A DNA stretch of 64,000 nucleotides from an uncultured Eubacterium sp. (GCA_910586445.1 CAJUHV010000011.1:1-64000), one strand, 5' to 3'. Shown: positions 1 to 9,036, counted from the first letter of the stretch. The notes: generated by a model not told the origin, from the letters alone. Translations and numbers: made by a program.

Positions 1-9
1 AAGCTTGAA

Positions 10-54
10 GTGGGGAGTGCAGATCGCGGGAATGATTTTTCAAACACGCTCTAG
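10..54. repeat. Right end of a MITE-like palindromic repeat
   Basis: These 45 bases are identical to 3300-3344, the right-hand part of the complete element at 3179-3344. They end in the terminal sequence TTTTTCAAACACGCTCTAG. The bases to the left do not match the complete copy, so this is a shorter or hybrid copy, or its left part lies outside the window. It sits 22 bases beyond the stop codon of the trpB-like gene. Confidence 0.85.
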
Positions 55-76
55 GAGGCTATGGATAGTATAGTTT

Positions 77-1450
77 TTATAAATCCACCTGCGGCAGCTG
101 TGCGATTGATTTTGCCAGCTCATCGTCCGTAGGAATATAATCCTGCATTTCTCCATCATTATATTTTTGATATGCAACCATATCAAAATAGCCGGTGCCG
201 GTAAGGCCGAATACGATATTTTTTGCTTCATTCGTTTCCCTGCATTTTACTGCTTCGTCAATTGCAGCTTTTATTGCATGGCTGCTTTCCGGTGCCGGCA
301 GTATGCCTTCTACCTTTGCAAAGGTTTCTGCTGCCTTAAATACTTCTGTCTGCTCTACGCTTCTTGCTTCAAGCAGTCCCTGGTCAAACAGCTCGGATAC
401 AATCGAGCTCATGCCATGGTAACGCAGGCCCCCTGCATGGTTTGCGGACGGGATAAAGCCGCTGCCCAGCGTATACATTTTTGACAATGGGCATACTTTG
501 CCTGTATCGCAGAAATCGTATGCATAAGTACCTCTTGTCATGCTCGGGCAGGAGGCCGGTTCTACTGCAATGATCTTATAATCCGCTTCTCCCCGCAGCA
601 TTTCCCCTGCAAACGGTGAAATTAATCCGCCCAGATTTGAGCCGCCGCCCGCACATCCGATAATCAGATCTGCCTTTATGCCGTATTTGTCAAGTGCCGC
701 CTTTGTCTCCAGGCCGATGATTGACTGGTGCAGCAGTACCTGCGCCAATACAGAGCCAAGCACATAGCGGTATCCCTCCTGGCTCGCAGCTGCTTCTACC
801 GCTTCTGAAATGGCACATCCAAGACTTCCTGTAGTCCCCGGAAATTCTTCGTTGATCCTGCGCCCGATCTGTGTATCCATAGACGGCGACGGCGTAACCT
901 TTGCCCCGTACGTACGCATTACCTCACGGCGGAACGGTTTCTGCTCATAAGAGCATTTCACCATGTACACCTGGCAGTCCAGCTCAAAATAGGCGCAGGC
1001 CATAGAAAGGGCGGTTCCCCACTGGCCGGCCCCTGTCTCCGTGGTCACTCCCTTTAATCCCTGCTTTTTTGCATAATAAGCCTGCGCAATGGCAGAGTTC
1101 AGCTTATGGCTGCCGGATGTATTGTTTCCTTCAAATTTGTAGTAAATATGTGCAGGCGTCCCCAGCTTTTCTTCCAGGCAGTATGCCCTTACCAGCGGCG
1201 AAGGACGGTACATTTTATAAAAATCCCGGATTTCTGCCGGAATGTCAAAATAAGCCGTTGTGTCATCCAGCTCCTGTTTCGCCAGCTCCCTGCAGAAAAC
1301 AGCTGACAGTTCATCCTCTGTAATCGGTTTTAATGTAGCCGGATTTAAAATAGGTGCGGGCTTTTTCTTCATATCTGCGCGTACATTGTACCATTGTTTT
1401 GGGAGCTCCTGCTCATCCAGATAAATTTTATAAGGTATTTTTTGTTCCAT
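77..1450 (-). CDS. trpB: Tryptophan synthase beta chain, TrpB2 type
   Basis: A 457-residue PLP enzyme of the tryptophan synthase beta family, expected to condense indole with L-serine to tryptophan in the cytoplasm. The PLP lysine is K116 in GNNTSGSHKLNSA, and the phosphate-binding glycine loop GCAGGGSNLGG is present near residue 270. Length and an extended N terminus fit the TrpB2 subgroup rather than the TrpB1 of trp operons (about 400 residues). No trpA or other trp gene lies next to it, so it probably works as a stand-alone enzyme salvaging free indole; that role is inference. AAGGG lies 7 bases before the ATG, and a good sigma-A promoter stands upstream (1499-1527). The gene diverges from the MATE pump. 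Confidence 0.9.
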   Translation of the reverse strand: MEQKIPYKIYLDEQELPKQWYNVRADMKKKPAPILNPATLKPITEDELSAVFCRELAKQELDDTTAYFDIPAEIRDFYKMYRPSPLVRAYCLEEKLGTPAHIYYKFEGNNTSGSHKLNSAIAQAYYAKKQGLKGVTTETGAGQWGTALSMACAYFELDCQVYMVKCSYEQKPFRREVMRTYGAKVTPSPSMDTQIGRRINEEFPGTTGSLGCAISEAVEAAASQEGYRYVLGSVLAQVLLHQSIIGLETKAALDKYGIKADLIIGCAGGGSNLGGLISPFAGEMLRGEADYKIIAVEPASCPSMTRGTYAYDFCDTGKVCPLSKMYTLGSGFIPSANHAGGLRYHGMSSIVSELFDQGLLEARSVEQTEVFKAAETFAKVEGILPAPESSHAIKAAIDEAVKCRETNEAKNIVFGLTGTGYFDMVAYQKYNDGEMQDYIPTDDELAKSIAQLPQVDL

Positions 1451-1498
1451 AACGTTTCCCTTCTTTCAATGCGGTTCTATAATTAATCAATGCAAATG

Positions 1499-1527
1499 AT
1501 TATAAACGATGACTGGGAGATTTGCAA
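1499..1527 (-). promoter_or_regulatory. Promoter of the trpB-like gene
   Basis: On the minus strand TTGCAA (1527-1522) is followed after exactly 17 bases by a perfect TATAAT (1504-1499), about 50 bases before the ATG. I see no T-box or leader peptide between promoter and gene. Confidence 0.7.
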
Positions 1528-1635
1528 GTGCTGCGGGCGGTTAAATTGTGAAACCTAATATAATTAACCGTGCGTGTTTTGATCATTATATAAGCAAAGC
1601 ATTTTTTATACAGAAAATAAAAATCATTTATTCAG

Positions 1636-1661
1636 TTGACTTTTCGCCTCTGCAATATAAT
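1636..1661 (+). promoter_or_regulatory. Possible promoter of the MATE gene
   Basis: TTGACT (1636-1641) and a perfect TATAAT (1656-1661) lie upstream of the MATE start, but only 14 bases apart, which is short. TTCAGT at 1631-1636 with a 19-base spacer is an alternative -35. The AT-rich context supports a promoter here, but the exact boxes are unsure. Confidence 0.4.
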
Positions 1662-1708
1662 AATAAAAAGGAAATATATGCCATTAAAATAAAAGGAGAT
1701 TGCGCATC

Positions 1709-3097
1709 ATGCATACAAAAGAACCCATCCAGCTGTACGACAAATCAAAAATAGACAAATCCAATCTCATGTTCACAAACCATGCGCTGTTTGTGCTTTT
1801 AATTCCGGTCATTATAGAGCAGTTTTTAAATTCCTTTATGGGAATGGCTGATACAATGATGGTGACAAAAATCGGCAGTGCTGCTATTTCTGCCGTTTCA
1901 CTGGTAGATTCGATCAATGTACTGATGATCCAGGTATTTGCAGCGCTTGCGGCAGGAGGCACGATTATCTGTTCCCAATATCTTGGCAGGGGCGATACAA
2001 AGGGCAGCAGACGTGCAGCGGAGCAGGTGACGCTTGCTGTCTTTGTGATCTCGGTAACAATATCCATATCCTGCATTCTGTTCCACAGGCCGCTGCTGCA
2101 GGTTATTTTTGGCGAAATAGAAAAAGAGGTTATGCATGATTCCATCATCTATTTTCAGATCACTGCATTTTCTTTTCCGTTTATCGCGCTGTTTACCGCA
2201 GGATCATCATTTTACCGGGCAGGCGGTGAGAGCCGCTTTCCAATGATTGTCTCTGTGATCTCAAATGTTATAAACGTAGCCGGAAATGCCGTATTTATCT
2301 TTCTGTTTCATATGGGCGTAAAAGGCGCTGCACTTTCTACGCTGCTGTCGAGGATATTCTGCGCTGCCGTATTATTTTATTACCTGCGCAGGCCGAAACA
2401 GCCTATTGTAATCAATCATTATTCTAAAATCCGGCCGAACCTGCCTTTGATTTTATCTATATTAAAAATCGGGATTCCCTCCGGCATTGAAAATGGAATG
2501 TTTCAGTTTGGAAAGCTGGCGATCCAGTCAAGCGTCTCTACGCTTGGCACTGCTGCCATTGCAGCGCAGGCAATGACAGCCATATTGGAAAATATCAGCG
2601 GCATCACCGCATTTGGGATCGGGATCGGAATGATGACCGTCGTAGGCCAATGTATCGGTGCCAGGCGGCATGAAGAAGCGAGATACTATATCGTAAAGCT
2701 GTCTGCGCTGTCAGAAATATTTATCATTGTATGCTGCATTCTCGTATTTGCCATTACCAGACCCGTAATGCAGCTCAGCGGCATGGAGGCGGAAAGTGCA
2801 GCAATGTGCCTGGAAATGATGACTGCCATTACCATCGTAAAGCCTTTGATCTGGATGTTCTCGTTTATTCCGGTATACGGCATGCGTGCTGCCGGAGATG
2901 TGAGGTTTTCTATGATCGTCTCCACCCTCTCGATGTGGCTGTGCCGGGTGTTTTTATGCAGCTACCTGATCCATTTTCAAGGGTTTGGGCCGATTGCAGT
3001 ATGGATCGGGATGTTTACCGACTGGAGCATACGGGGTATTTTATTTACCATGCGGTTTTTGAGCGGGAAATGGGCACAGAAAAAGGTCATTGATTAA
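1709..3097 (+). CDS. MATE family multidrug/organic cation exporter
   Basis: A 462-residue integral membrane protein with about twelve hydrophobic segments arranged as two similar halves, as in the MATE (NorM/DinF) family, which exports drugs or metabolites in exchange for Na+ or H+. Family-like features are the N-terminal motif LLIPVIIEQFLNSFMGMADT, the GG(T)IICSQYLGRGD segment in the first half, and IGMMTVVGQCIGARRHEEA in the second. The reading frame extends back to a TTG at 1700, but AAAAGGAG (1691-1698) lies 10 bases before the ATG at 1709, so I use that start. Substrate unknown. It stands alone, divergent from the trpB-like gene, and is followed by palindromic repeats. Confidence 0.88.
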   Translation: MHTKEPIQLYDKSKIDKSNLMFTNHALFVLLIPVIIEQFLNSFMGMADTMMVTKIGSAAISAVSLVDSINVLMIQVFAALAAGGTIICSQYLGRGDTKGSRRAAEQVTLAVFVISVTISISCILFHRPLLQVIFGEIEKEVMHDSIIYFQITAFSFPFIALFTAGSSFYRAGGESRFPMIVSVISNVINVAGNAVFIFLFHMGVKGAALSTLLSRIFCAAVLFYYLRRPKQPIVINHYSKIRPNLPLILSILKIGIPSGIENGMFQFGKLAIQSSVSTLGTAAIAAQAMTAILENISGITAFGIGIGMMTVVGQCIGARRHEEARYYIVKLSALSEIFIIVCCILVFAITRPVMQLSGMEAESAAMCLEMMTAITIVKPLIWMFSFIPVYGMRAAGDVRFSMIVSTLSMWLCRVFLCSYLIHFQGFGPIAVWIGMFTDWSIRGILFTMRFLSGKWAQKKVID

Positions 3098-3110
3098 GAA
3101 CATGAAATCC

Positions 3111-3182
3111 ATCCCGGTTTTAGAAATCGCAGCGGGCTGCGCTGACTAAATCCGGGATGAATAATTTTCAGACACACTCTAG
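3111..3182. repeat. Palindromic repeat, diverged copy A
   Basis: A 12-base outer stem (3111-3122 with 3147-3158, ATCCCGG...CCGGGAT, one mismatch) encloses the small hairpin GCAGC-GG-GCTGC (3129-3140), followed by a right end ATTTTCAGACACACTCTAG-like (to 3182). The layout matches the core of the neighbouring element at 3179-3344, but with different stem bases. It starts 13 bases after the MATE stop codon and may double as its terminator. Confidence 0.7.
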
Positions 3183-3344
3183 AGCGTGTTTGAGAAATGC
3201 TTTCTGTGAGATGTGCTTCACATTTAGTGGAGAATTTATCCCAAATTTATGAGGCATAGCGGGCTATGTTGATTAAATTTGGGATGAATTCTCCGCTAGG
3301 TGGGGAGTGCAGATCGCGGGAATGATTTTTCAAACACGCTCTAG
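3179..3344. mobile_element. MITE-like palindromic element, complete copy B (166 bp)
   Basis: The element begins with CTAGAGCGTGTTTGAGAAAT (3179-3198) and ends with its inverse (3325-3344), 19 of 20 bases matching. Inside are a 25-base stem (3225-3249 with 3274-3298, 23 of 25 pairs) and a central hairpin CATAGC-GG-GCTATG (3255-3268). It has no coding capacity. Short terminal inverted repeats, nested palindromes, several copies and intergenic placement fit a non-autonomous MITE or REPIN-like element. No transposase is visible in this window. The last four bases, CTAG, overlap the GH38 gene and contain its stop codon. Confidence 0.75.
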
Positions 3345-6300
3345 CAGACAACAATCGTTTTAATCTCATACGGCTTTATATAAATATGAATCCTGCCATC
3401 TTCCAAATCAAGCCGCTGCGTCTTATTCTCCAGCAAATCAGCCTCCCATGCCTGTGTATAACGCTCGCCCACGTTGACACATATGCTGCCCCTGCGGTTG
3501 CAGTATTCATACAGGCGGATTACGACTGCCCCGCCGCTTTCCGCTTCTTTTACTACCTCAATGGCTGCATGATCAGCCTCGAGTCCGACACAAGAATATT
3601 CCTGCGGCAGACTGCCTCCTTCCTGTTCTTTTTTTACCGCGCGCAGCGGATTATTAAACAGGTAGGCTTTCTGTACGATGCCGCCCTGTCTGAAATCACC
3701 TTCATGCGGACAGATCGAATACCAGAACGTATGATGCTCTTTATCTGCCTGCGGATTTGGATATACTGCGGATTTGAGCATGGAAAGCCCGATCACTCCG
3801 TCCCTTACGCTGCACCCATACTTGCAGTCGTTTAAAATGCTCACGCCGTAGCCGTCCTCGCTGACATCCAGCCACTTGTGCGCACATACCTCAAACTTTG
3901 CAAAATCCCACATCGTGTTACTGTGCGTCGGGCGTTTTACATTGCCGTACTGGATCTCGAATGTTGCTTCATCGGTGTGGATATCTACCGGGAACTCATC
4001 CCGCAGAAGCACCTGCTGCTCCTTCCAGTCAATTTCATTTTGGATATCAATGCAGCGAAGGCTGTGGTAAAAATACAGATACTGTGTCAGCACGGAATCC
4101 AGATAGGTATACTGCAGGCGTATGCAGGCACGCACCGGCCCGTTTTCCACGATCTTGATACTGCTCAGCTCATTTATTTCCCACGATTTTTCTGTATAAT
4201 AATTATTAATATCCCAGGCATCGTAATTATGCGGCTTGTCCTCATAGGTCATCAGGCGGTTTGCCGTCTGGCCCGCAGGAATCAGCTCCCTGCCTGCCGT
4301 CTTATCATAAATGCTTATAAACTGGCCGGATTCATTCAGCTTTACAGAAAAATATGGGGTCTCCACTTCACGTTCAGACCTGATCATCCCTGCAGCCTGT
4401 AACAGATCTAGGCGGCCTGCTATTGCATCATCTGAAACAACCTGATATTTTTTATATCCCTTTCCCGGTATATGTCCAATGACTGCGGCATATCCATTTT
4501 CTACTTTCTGCAGAGGATACAGCTGCCCGCCGTCCGACAATGCAGGGCATCCTTCTTTAAATCCTTCCGCTGCCGGGCAGCCGCACAGCAGCTCATCTTG
4601 TATAAAAAGCGGTGCACAGTTAGCGGCATCGTTTGGATTGAATACAATCAGGGACTGTTTTTCGCCCGCGACATGGTCTGCGATATTCTGTAACAGCCTC
4701 GCTGTCTCCCTGCCCGAAGCGTCAAGGATTTTTTCATACTCTGCCTTTGAATCTTCGTATACTTCAAAAATGGATGATCCCGGCAGAATATCGTGAAACT
4801 GGTTGCGCAGGATTACCTCCCAGCCTTCCTTTAAAGTCTCTGCCGGATACGCTTCGTTTAAAAGCGTCCTGCCCATTATGCCGTAAAGCTCCAGATTTTC
4901 ATACGCAAACTCTGCCTTTCGATTATAACGCTTGTTCCGCGCCATGCTGGTATATGTCCCGCGGTGGTATTCCAGATACAGTTCGCCTGTCCATTTCGGC
5001 AGAAAACGGTTCCCCGTTACGTCTTCTTCCAGCTTATGGAAAAATTCCTGTGCCAGAGACTGCTTTGTTTTTGGGCATCCTGGAATGCCTTTTTCCATCC
5101 GGCGCTGATTTTCCAGCATCCATGCAGTCGGGCCTCCTCCCCCGTCCCCATATCCGTAGAGAAGCAGCGACTCTGTATGCAGCTCTTTCTGGCTGTAGCG
5201 CTGCCAGTTGCCTTTTACCATGGATGGGTTCAGCATTGCATTGTATGTCGTAAAGTGTTCTGTCTCTGTGCCTCCCTCGACAGCCGCAGCGCCATAGTCC
5301 CTTGAAGATGAAAAATGGGTCAGAACCTTTGTCCCGTCTATGCCTTCCCACAAAAACGTATCATACGGCATTTTATTAAATTCATTCCAGCTTATTTTGG
5401 TAGTCATAAAATACTTTATGCCGCATTTTCGCATAATCTGCGGCAGGGCTGCGGAATACCCAAATACGTCCGGCAGCCACAAGATTTCGTTCTTTTTGTG
5501 AAATTCCTCTTCAAAAAAGCGCAGGCCGTACATAAACTGCCGGACAAGGGATTCCCCGCCTGCCAGATTGCAGTCCGGCTCCACCCAGGTACCGCCTTCC
5601 GGCTCCCAGCGCCCTTCAGCCACGCGTTCCTTGATCTTAGCATACACATCCGGTGCATTCTTCTTTACATAATCATACAGCTGCGGCTGGGAAGACATAA
5701 AGCGGAACTCAGGATAGCGTTCCATCAGGCTTAATACTGTCGAAAAGCTCCTTACCGCCTTGTCTTTCGTCGTCTCAAGCGTCCAAAGCCATGCGCAGTC
5801 AATATGCGTGTGCCCTACACAGCAGATCGTTTCGGACGACTTTCCGCATTTTTTACCGTAAAACTCTTCTGTCATATACGCCTGCGCCTTTTTTAAGCTG
5901 CTGTAAAACTGCTCCGAATACGGCCTGCGCAGATCCAGCAGATTTAATGATGTATTTAAGCTCTGAATAATATCTATATGCTCCATGCTGTCAGGCGCGA
6001 GCAGCCTTGCAGTCTCATAAGGCACCAAAAGATCATAATAGTACTGCTCCACGTCCTTTTCCAGCACCTGGTACTCTGAATCCAGCAGCAGCGAAAAATT
6101 GTTGTCCCCGCTGAAGGCCGATAATAAAATACGGAATGTCTCTCCTGCCCTGGCACATTCTGTCAAAAGCACCTGCCTGTGGTTTACATCCAGTCCGTGC
6201 TTTCGAACGCCGTTTACATATACAAGAAACTGCGGATTCAGCGCATCCCACTCGCCTTCTTTTCCTGTACGAAGCTCATATACGAGCGTCTTTCCTTCGC

Positions 6301-6529
6301 ATTCCGGCAAAACTGTCACCTTTGTTTCAAAATAATAAAATTCACGGTGCCCGCCCCATAGATCCCTGCGGTGCATAAGCTCCCATCCGCTTGTATCCAC
6401 GCCGGCTTCATCCGAGAGCCTGCGTGTTGTATGCAGCATACGATATTCCTCGATCGGATAATGATCGCTGTAGATCAATTCGCCGATACATTCGATCAGC
6501 TTTCCGATCCGTTCTTTTAATAAAACCAT
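3341..6529 (-). CDS. Alpha-mannosidase, glycoside hydrolase family 38
   Basis: A 1062-residue GH38 retaining alpha-mannosidase, of the usual length for bacterial and vacuolar-type (Ams1-like) members. An N-terminal beta domain (about 1-230) precedes the catalytic domain. The metal-binding motif GHTHIDCAW is at 239-247, and the likely nucleophile D354 lies in LWLPDVFGY. The C-terminal half is the beta-rich GH38 C domain. No signal peptide is seen, so it acts in the cytoplasm on imported mannosides. GAGGGG precedes the ATG. It is the last gene of the importer-GH125-GH38 operon; the TAG stop is formed by the end of the MITE-like element. The exact linkage cleaved cannot be read from the sequence. 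Confidence 0.93.
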   Translation of the reverse strand: MVLLKERIGKLIECIGELIYSDHYPIEEYRMLHTTRRLSDEAGVDTSGWELMHRRDLWGGHREFYYFETKVTVLPECEGKTLVYELRTGKEGEWDALNPQFLVYVNGVRKHGLDVNHRQVLLTECARAGETFRILLSAFSGDNNFSLLLDSEYQVLEKDVEQYYYDLLVPYETARLLAPDSMEHIDIIQSLNTSLNLLDLRRPYSEQFYSSLKKAQAYMTEEFYGKKCGKSSETICCVGHTHIDCAWLWTLETTKDKAVRSFSTVLSLMERYPEFRFMSSQPQLYDYVKKNAPDVYAKIKERVAEGRWEPEGGTWVEPDCNLAGGESLVRQFMYGLRFFEEEFHKKNEILWLPDVFGYSAALPQIMRKCGIKYFMTTKISWNEFNKMPYDTFLWEGIDGTKVLTHFSSSRDYGAAAVEGGTETEHFTTYNAMLNPSMVKGNWQRYSQKELHTESLLLYGYGDGGGGPTAWMLENQRRMEKGIPGCPKTKQSLAQEFFHKLEEDVTGNRFLPKWTGELYLEYHRGTYTSMARNKRYNRKAEFAYENLELYGIMGRTLLNEAYPAETLKEGWEVILRNQFHDILPGSSIFEVYEDSKAEYEKILDASGRETARLLQNIADHVAGEKQSLIVFNPNDAANCAPLFIQDELLCGCPAAEGFKEGCPALSDGGQLYPLQKVENGYAAVIGHIPGKGYKKYQVVSDDAIAGRLDLLQAAGMIRSEREVETPYFSVKLNESGQFISIYDKTAGRELIPAGQTANRLMTYEDKPHNYDAWDINNYYTEKSWEINELSSIKIVENGPVRACIRLQYTYLDSVLTQYLYFYHSLRCIDIQNEIDWKEQQVLLRDEFPVDIHTDEATFEIQYGNVKRPTHSNTMWDFAKFEVCAHKWLDVSEDGYGVSILNDCKYGCSVRDGVIGLSMLKSAVYPNPQADKEHHTFWYSICPHEGDFRQGGIVQKAYLFNNPLRAVKKEQEGGSLPQEYSCVGLEADHAAIEVVKEAESGGAVVIRLYEYCNRRGSICVNVGERYTQAWEADLLENKTQRLDLEDGRIHIYIKPYEIKTIVVC

Positions 6530-6578
6530 GGCTTCTTCCCCTCTCGTTTGATTTCATATATTTCTTTTGATTTTTTCA

Positions 6579-6721
6579 GCTGATTTTATTCCTTAAACCT
6601 TCTTCCGGCTTATTTCTGCTGATTTTTCCTTAAACCTTCTTCCGGCTTATTTCTGCTGATTTTATTCCTTAAACCTTCTTTCAGCTTATCTCTGCTGATT
6701 TTATTCCTTAAACCTTCTTTT
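6579..6721. repeat. Tandem array, about 3.7 units of 37-39 bp
   Basis: Units start at 6579, 6618, 6655 and 6694, each beginning GCTGATTTT and containing CCTTAAACCTTCTT. Unit lengths are 39, 37 and 39 bases plus a partial. The array fills most of the 210-base spacer between GH125 and GH38. In the mRNA sense it is purine-rich (AAGAAGGTTTAAGGAATAAA) and poorly able to fold. There is no open frame through it. Confidence 0.9.
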
Positions 6722-6739
6722 GAAAAATTTCTACAAAAA

Positions 6740-8044
6740 TTATTTCTTAATTTTATAACCGCAGTAATCCATTACCAGCTCTGCAAAAATCGCATTAGCC
6801 CATAAAAAGCTTTCCCTTGTAAATTTTGCCGGGTCATTTACATGCAGGCTCTCATGCATCCACCCTGTGCCCCCGTCCGTAGCGGCCATGCACTCGATAT
6901 AATGCCTTTTTTCCTGATCCCCGGCAGCAGTCAGCCCCTGGACCCCCATGGACAGATGCCATACATAGTCTTCCCTTGTATGCGGACTGCCAATGCCGGC
7001 TGCGTATTTCCCACTAAAATAATATGGATTTGCTTCGCCCAGCATCATTTCTTTCGTATTTAAGTACAGCTCGTCATCCGCATCACAATAGCCGAAATGA
7101 GGCATTGCAAGCAGACTCGGCAGATTTGCGTCATCCATAATCAGATATTCGCCGTATCCGTCCACTTCATACGCATAAAACGGCTTGTCAAACCTTTTTT
7201 CATCCATAGGTATGACCGCATGCTGCGTGACCGCTTCCCGCACACTCTTAGAAAACGCAGCCGCTTCCTCTGCAAATTCAAAATCTTTATAAATTTCCCG
7301 TGCAATCTGAGAAATATATTCTAAGATCACAGCTGCAAACATATTCGAAGGTATCAGATATCCATATACGCATGAATCATCGCTCGGCCTGAATCCTGAC
7401 CAGATCAGCCCGGTATGCGGCTTTACAAGCGCACCCTTTCCGTTTCTGGACAGCGTATCAGTATAAATGCAGTCCCTTCGTTCAAATAAATAGTCCGAGC
7501 TGTTTTCGTGGTCCTGCTCCGTGCGGAATACCGTGACAATTGACCTGGCTGCCTGTAGGAATTCATCCGTAAAAATATCTGTCCTGCCCGTATTTTTCCA
7601 GTACAGATAGGAAAGCTCCATCGGAAAGCAGAGAGAATCAATCTCATATTTCCTCTCCCAGATATGCGGGTGCATTTTTGTAAGGTCGGTCTGCCATCCG
7701 TTTCCATTCGCTGTTTCGTTAAACGCATTGGCGTATGGATCGATCAATATACAGCTGATCTGCCTTAGGATCACGCCCGCAATCATATCTGCGATCTGCG
7801 GCTCTCTTCCTGCCAGGCACAGGTACGGCTTTACCTGGCAGGAAGAATCCCTCAGCCACATAGCCGGAATATCGCCGGTGACAATAAACACCGACCCATC
7901 TTCTTTCATCTGTACCGTTGTATCCAGTGTACTTTTAAAGCACCTCTCAAACAATTCGCCCACAGGCAGGTCTCTTTTTTCCAGTTCCTTTTTTATCTGG
8001 CTGACGAACTCCTGTACGGAATTCAGTCTGCTTAGCTGACGCAT
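6740..8044 (-). CDS. Exo-alpha-1,6-mannosidase, glycoside hydrolase family 125
   Basis: A 434-residue GH125 enzyme; the family consists of inverting exo-alpha-1,6-mannosidases that trim the mannose core of N-glycans. The family hallmark DIPAMWLRDSS is near residue 60, and NETANGNGWQTD and the late VWHLSMGVQG segment are also typical. There is no signal peptide, so it is cytoplasmic. A TTG at 8050 would add two residues, but GAAAGGGG lies 9 bases before the ATG at 8044, so I use that start. It is preceded by a hairpin (8106-8167) and followed by a tandem array. With GH38 and the importer it forms an alpha-mannoside utilisation operon. Confidence 0.93.
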   Translation of the reverse strand: MRQLSRLNSVQEFVSQIKKELEKRDLPVGELFERCFKSTLDTTVQMKEDGSVFIVTGDIPAMWLRDSSCQVKPYLCLAGREPQIADMIAGVILRQISCILIDPYANAFNETANGNGWQTDLTKMHPHIWERKYEIDSLCFPMELSYLYWKNTGRTDIFTDEFLQAARSIVTVFRTEQDHENSSDYLFERRDCIYTDTLSRNGKGALVKPHTGLIWSGFRPSDDSCVYGYLIPSNMFAAVILEYISQIAREIYKDFEFAEEAAAFSKSVREAVTQHAVIPMDEKRFDKPFYAYEVDGYGEYLIMDDANLPSLLAMPHFGYCDADDELYLNTKEMMLGEANPYYFSGKYAAGIGSPHTREDYVWHLSMGVQGLTAAGDQEKRHYIECMAATDGGTGWMHESLHVNDPAKFTRESFLWANAIFAELVMDYCGYKIKK

Positions 8045-8105
8045 ATGCAATATCCCCTTTCATTTGCTGCTGTTTACTTAATTTTTCATTTAATAGTTTC
8101 AAAAA

Positions 8106-8167
8106 CCGGATTCAATCCGCCAGTCCATATCAAAAATAGATTTATATGGGCCGACAGCTGAATCCGG
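8106..8167 (-). terminator. Hairpin inside the mannoside operon (possible attenuator/partial terminator)
   Basis: On the minus strand CCGGATTCA (8167-8159) pairs perfectly with TGAATCCGG (8114-8106), and inner CCCATAT/ATATGG segments extend the fold. The right arm is followed at once by five T residues (8105-8101). It sits between the second permease and GH125, so it may lower expression of the two hydrolases relative to the importer. Confidence 0.55.
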
Positions 8168-8195
8168 CAGTGTATAGATATTCAAAAAGTATGGA

Positions 8196-9020
8196 TCAGC
8201 CTTTTGCTGCTCCTGACAGATTAAATCCTTTTGACATCCATGTTTGTGACAATACATATAAAATCAGTGCCGGCATTGCATACAATGCAGAGAATGCTGC
8301 CAGCTGGCCGTATACAACGGTTCCATGGGAACCAAAGAACTGATACAGGGTAACGGATGCCGGTACTTTGTCTGCAGAATTCAGCAGGATATACGGCACA
8401 AAGAAATTACCCCAGCTGCCGGAAAATGTATAGATAAACACTACACAGATGCCCGGAAAAATTAACGGCACAATTATTTTAAACAATACGGTAAAAACTG
8501 TGGCTCCATCCACATGCGCCGCTTCGTCCAGATCAAGCGGTATGCCGTCCAGGAAGTTTTTCATCAGCCAGATCCCATACGGAAGGCTCGTAGCCGACAT
8601 AAATAAAATCACCCCTGTCATAGTATTAAATAATCCTACATTTAAGAAAATCTTATATACCGGCACCATAACGGCTGTCATCGGAAGAGCTGTCATAAAT
8701 AAAATCGTGTTCATAAAAATATTTTTATATTTCAGTTCATATCTGGAAAGCGGATACGCTGCAAAGATCGATACAGCTACCACAATCACAGACTGCGCCA
8801 GTGAAATCCATATTCCGTTTGCAAAGGAACGCTGGTTCTTTTCATTGGTAAGTACTTCTACAAAATTTCCTACCGTCCATTCTGTCGGTATTTTAAAATT
8901 TGAAACCGCGTTTTTATCAAACGCAGCAAACACAATCCAAAGCAGCGGCAGTGCAAAAATAACCGCCAGTATGACCAGTATGATATATGGTACTGCCCTT
9001 TTTGATTTTTTATTGAACAT
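8196..9020 (-). CDS. ABC sugar importer permease, MalG type
   Basis: A 274-residue inner membrane permease of the carbohydrate uptake-1 ABC class, with about six membrane segments. The cytoplasmic EAA loop, which docks the ATPase, reads DLDEAAHVDGATVFTVLFKIIVPL. The frame can be read from 9050, inside the previous gene, but AGGGGAGG lies 7 bases before the ATG at 9020, so I use that start. This start follows the stop of the MalF-type gene by 16 bases and its ribosome site touches that stop. No ATPase gene is in the operon, so a shared MsmK-type ATPase encoded elsewhere is likely. Confidence 0.92.
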   Translation of the reverse strand: MFNKKSKRAVPYIILVILAVIFALPLLWIVFAAFDKNAVSNFKIPTEWTVGNFVEVLTNEKNQRSFANGIWISLAQSVIVVAVSIFAAYPLSRYELKYKNIFMNTILFMTALPMTAVMVPVYKIFLNVGLFNTMTGVILFMSATSLPYGIWLMKNFLDGIPLDLDEAAHVDGATVFTVLFKIIVPLIFPGICVVFIYTFSGSWGNFFVPYILLNSADKVPASVTLYQFFGSHGTVVYGQLAAFSALYAMPALILYVLSQTWMSKGFNLSGAAKG

Positions 9021-9036
9021 ACGAACGCCTCCCCTC

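Noticed and set aside
77..3097. Part of a trp operon
   Set aside because: Only a TrpB2-type gene is present, with no trpA, trpC, trpD or trpE, and the neighbour is a divergent MATE pump.
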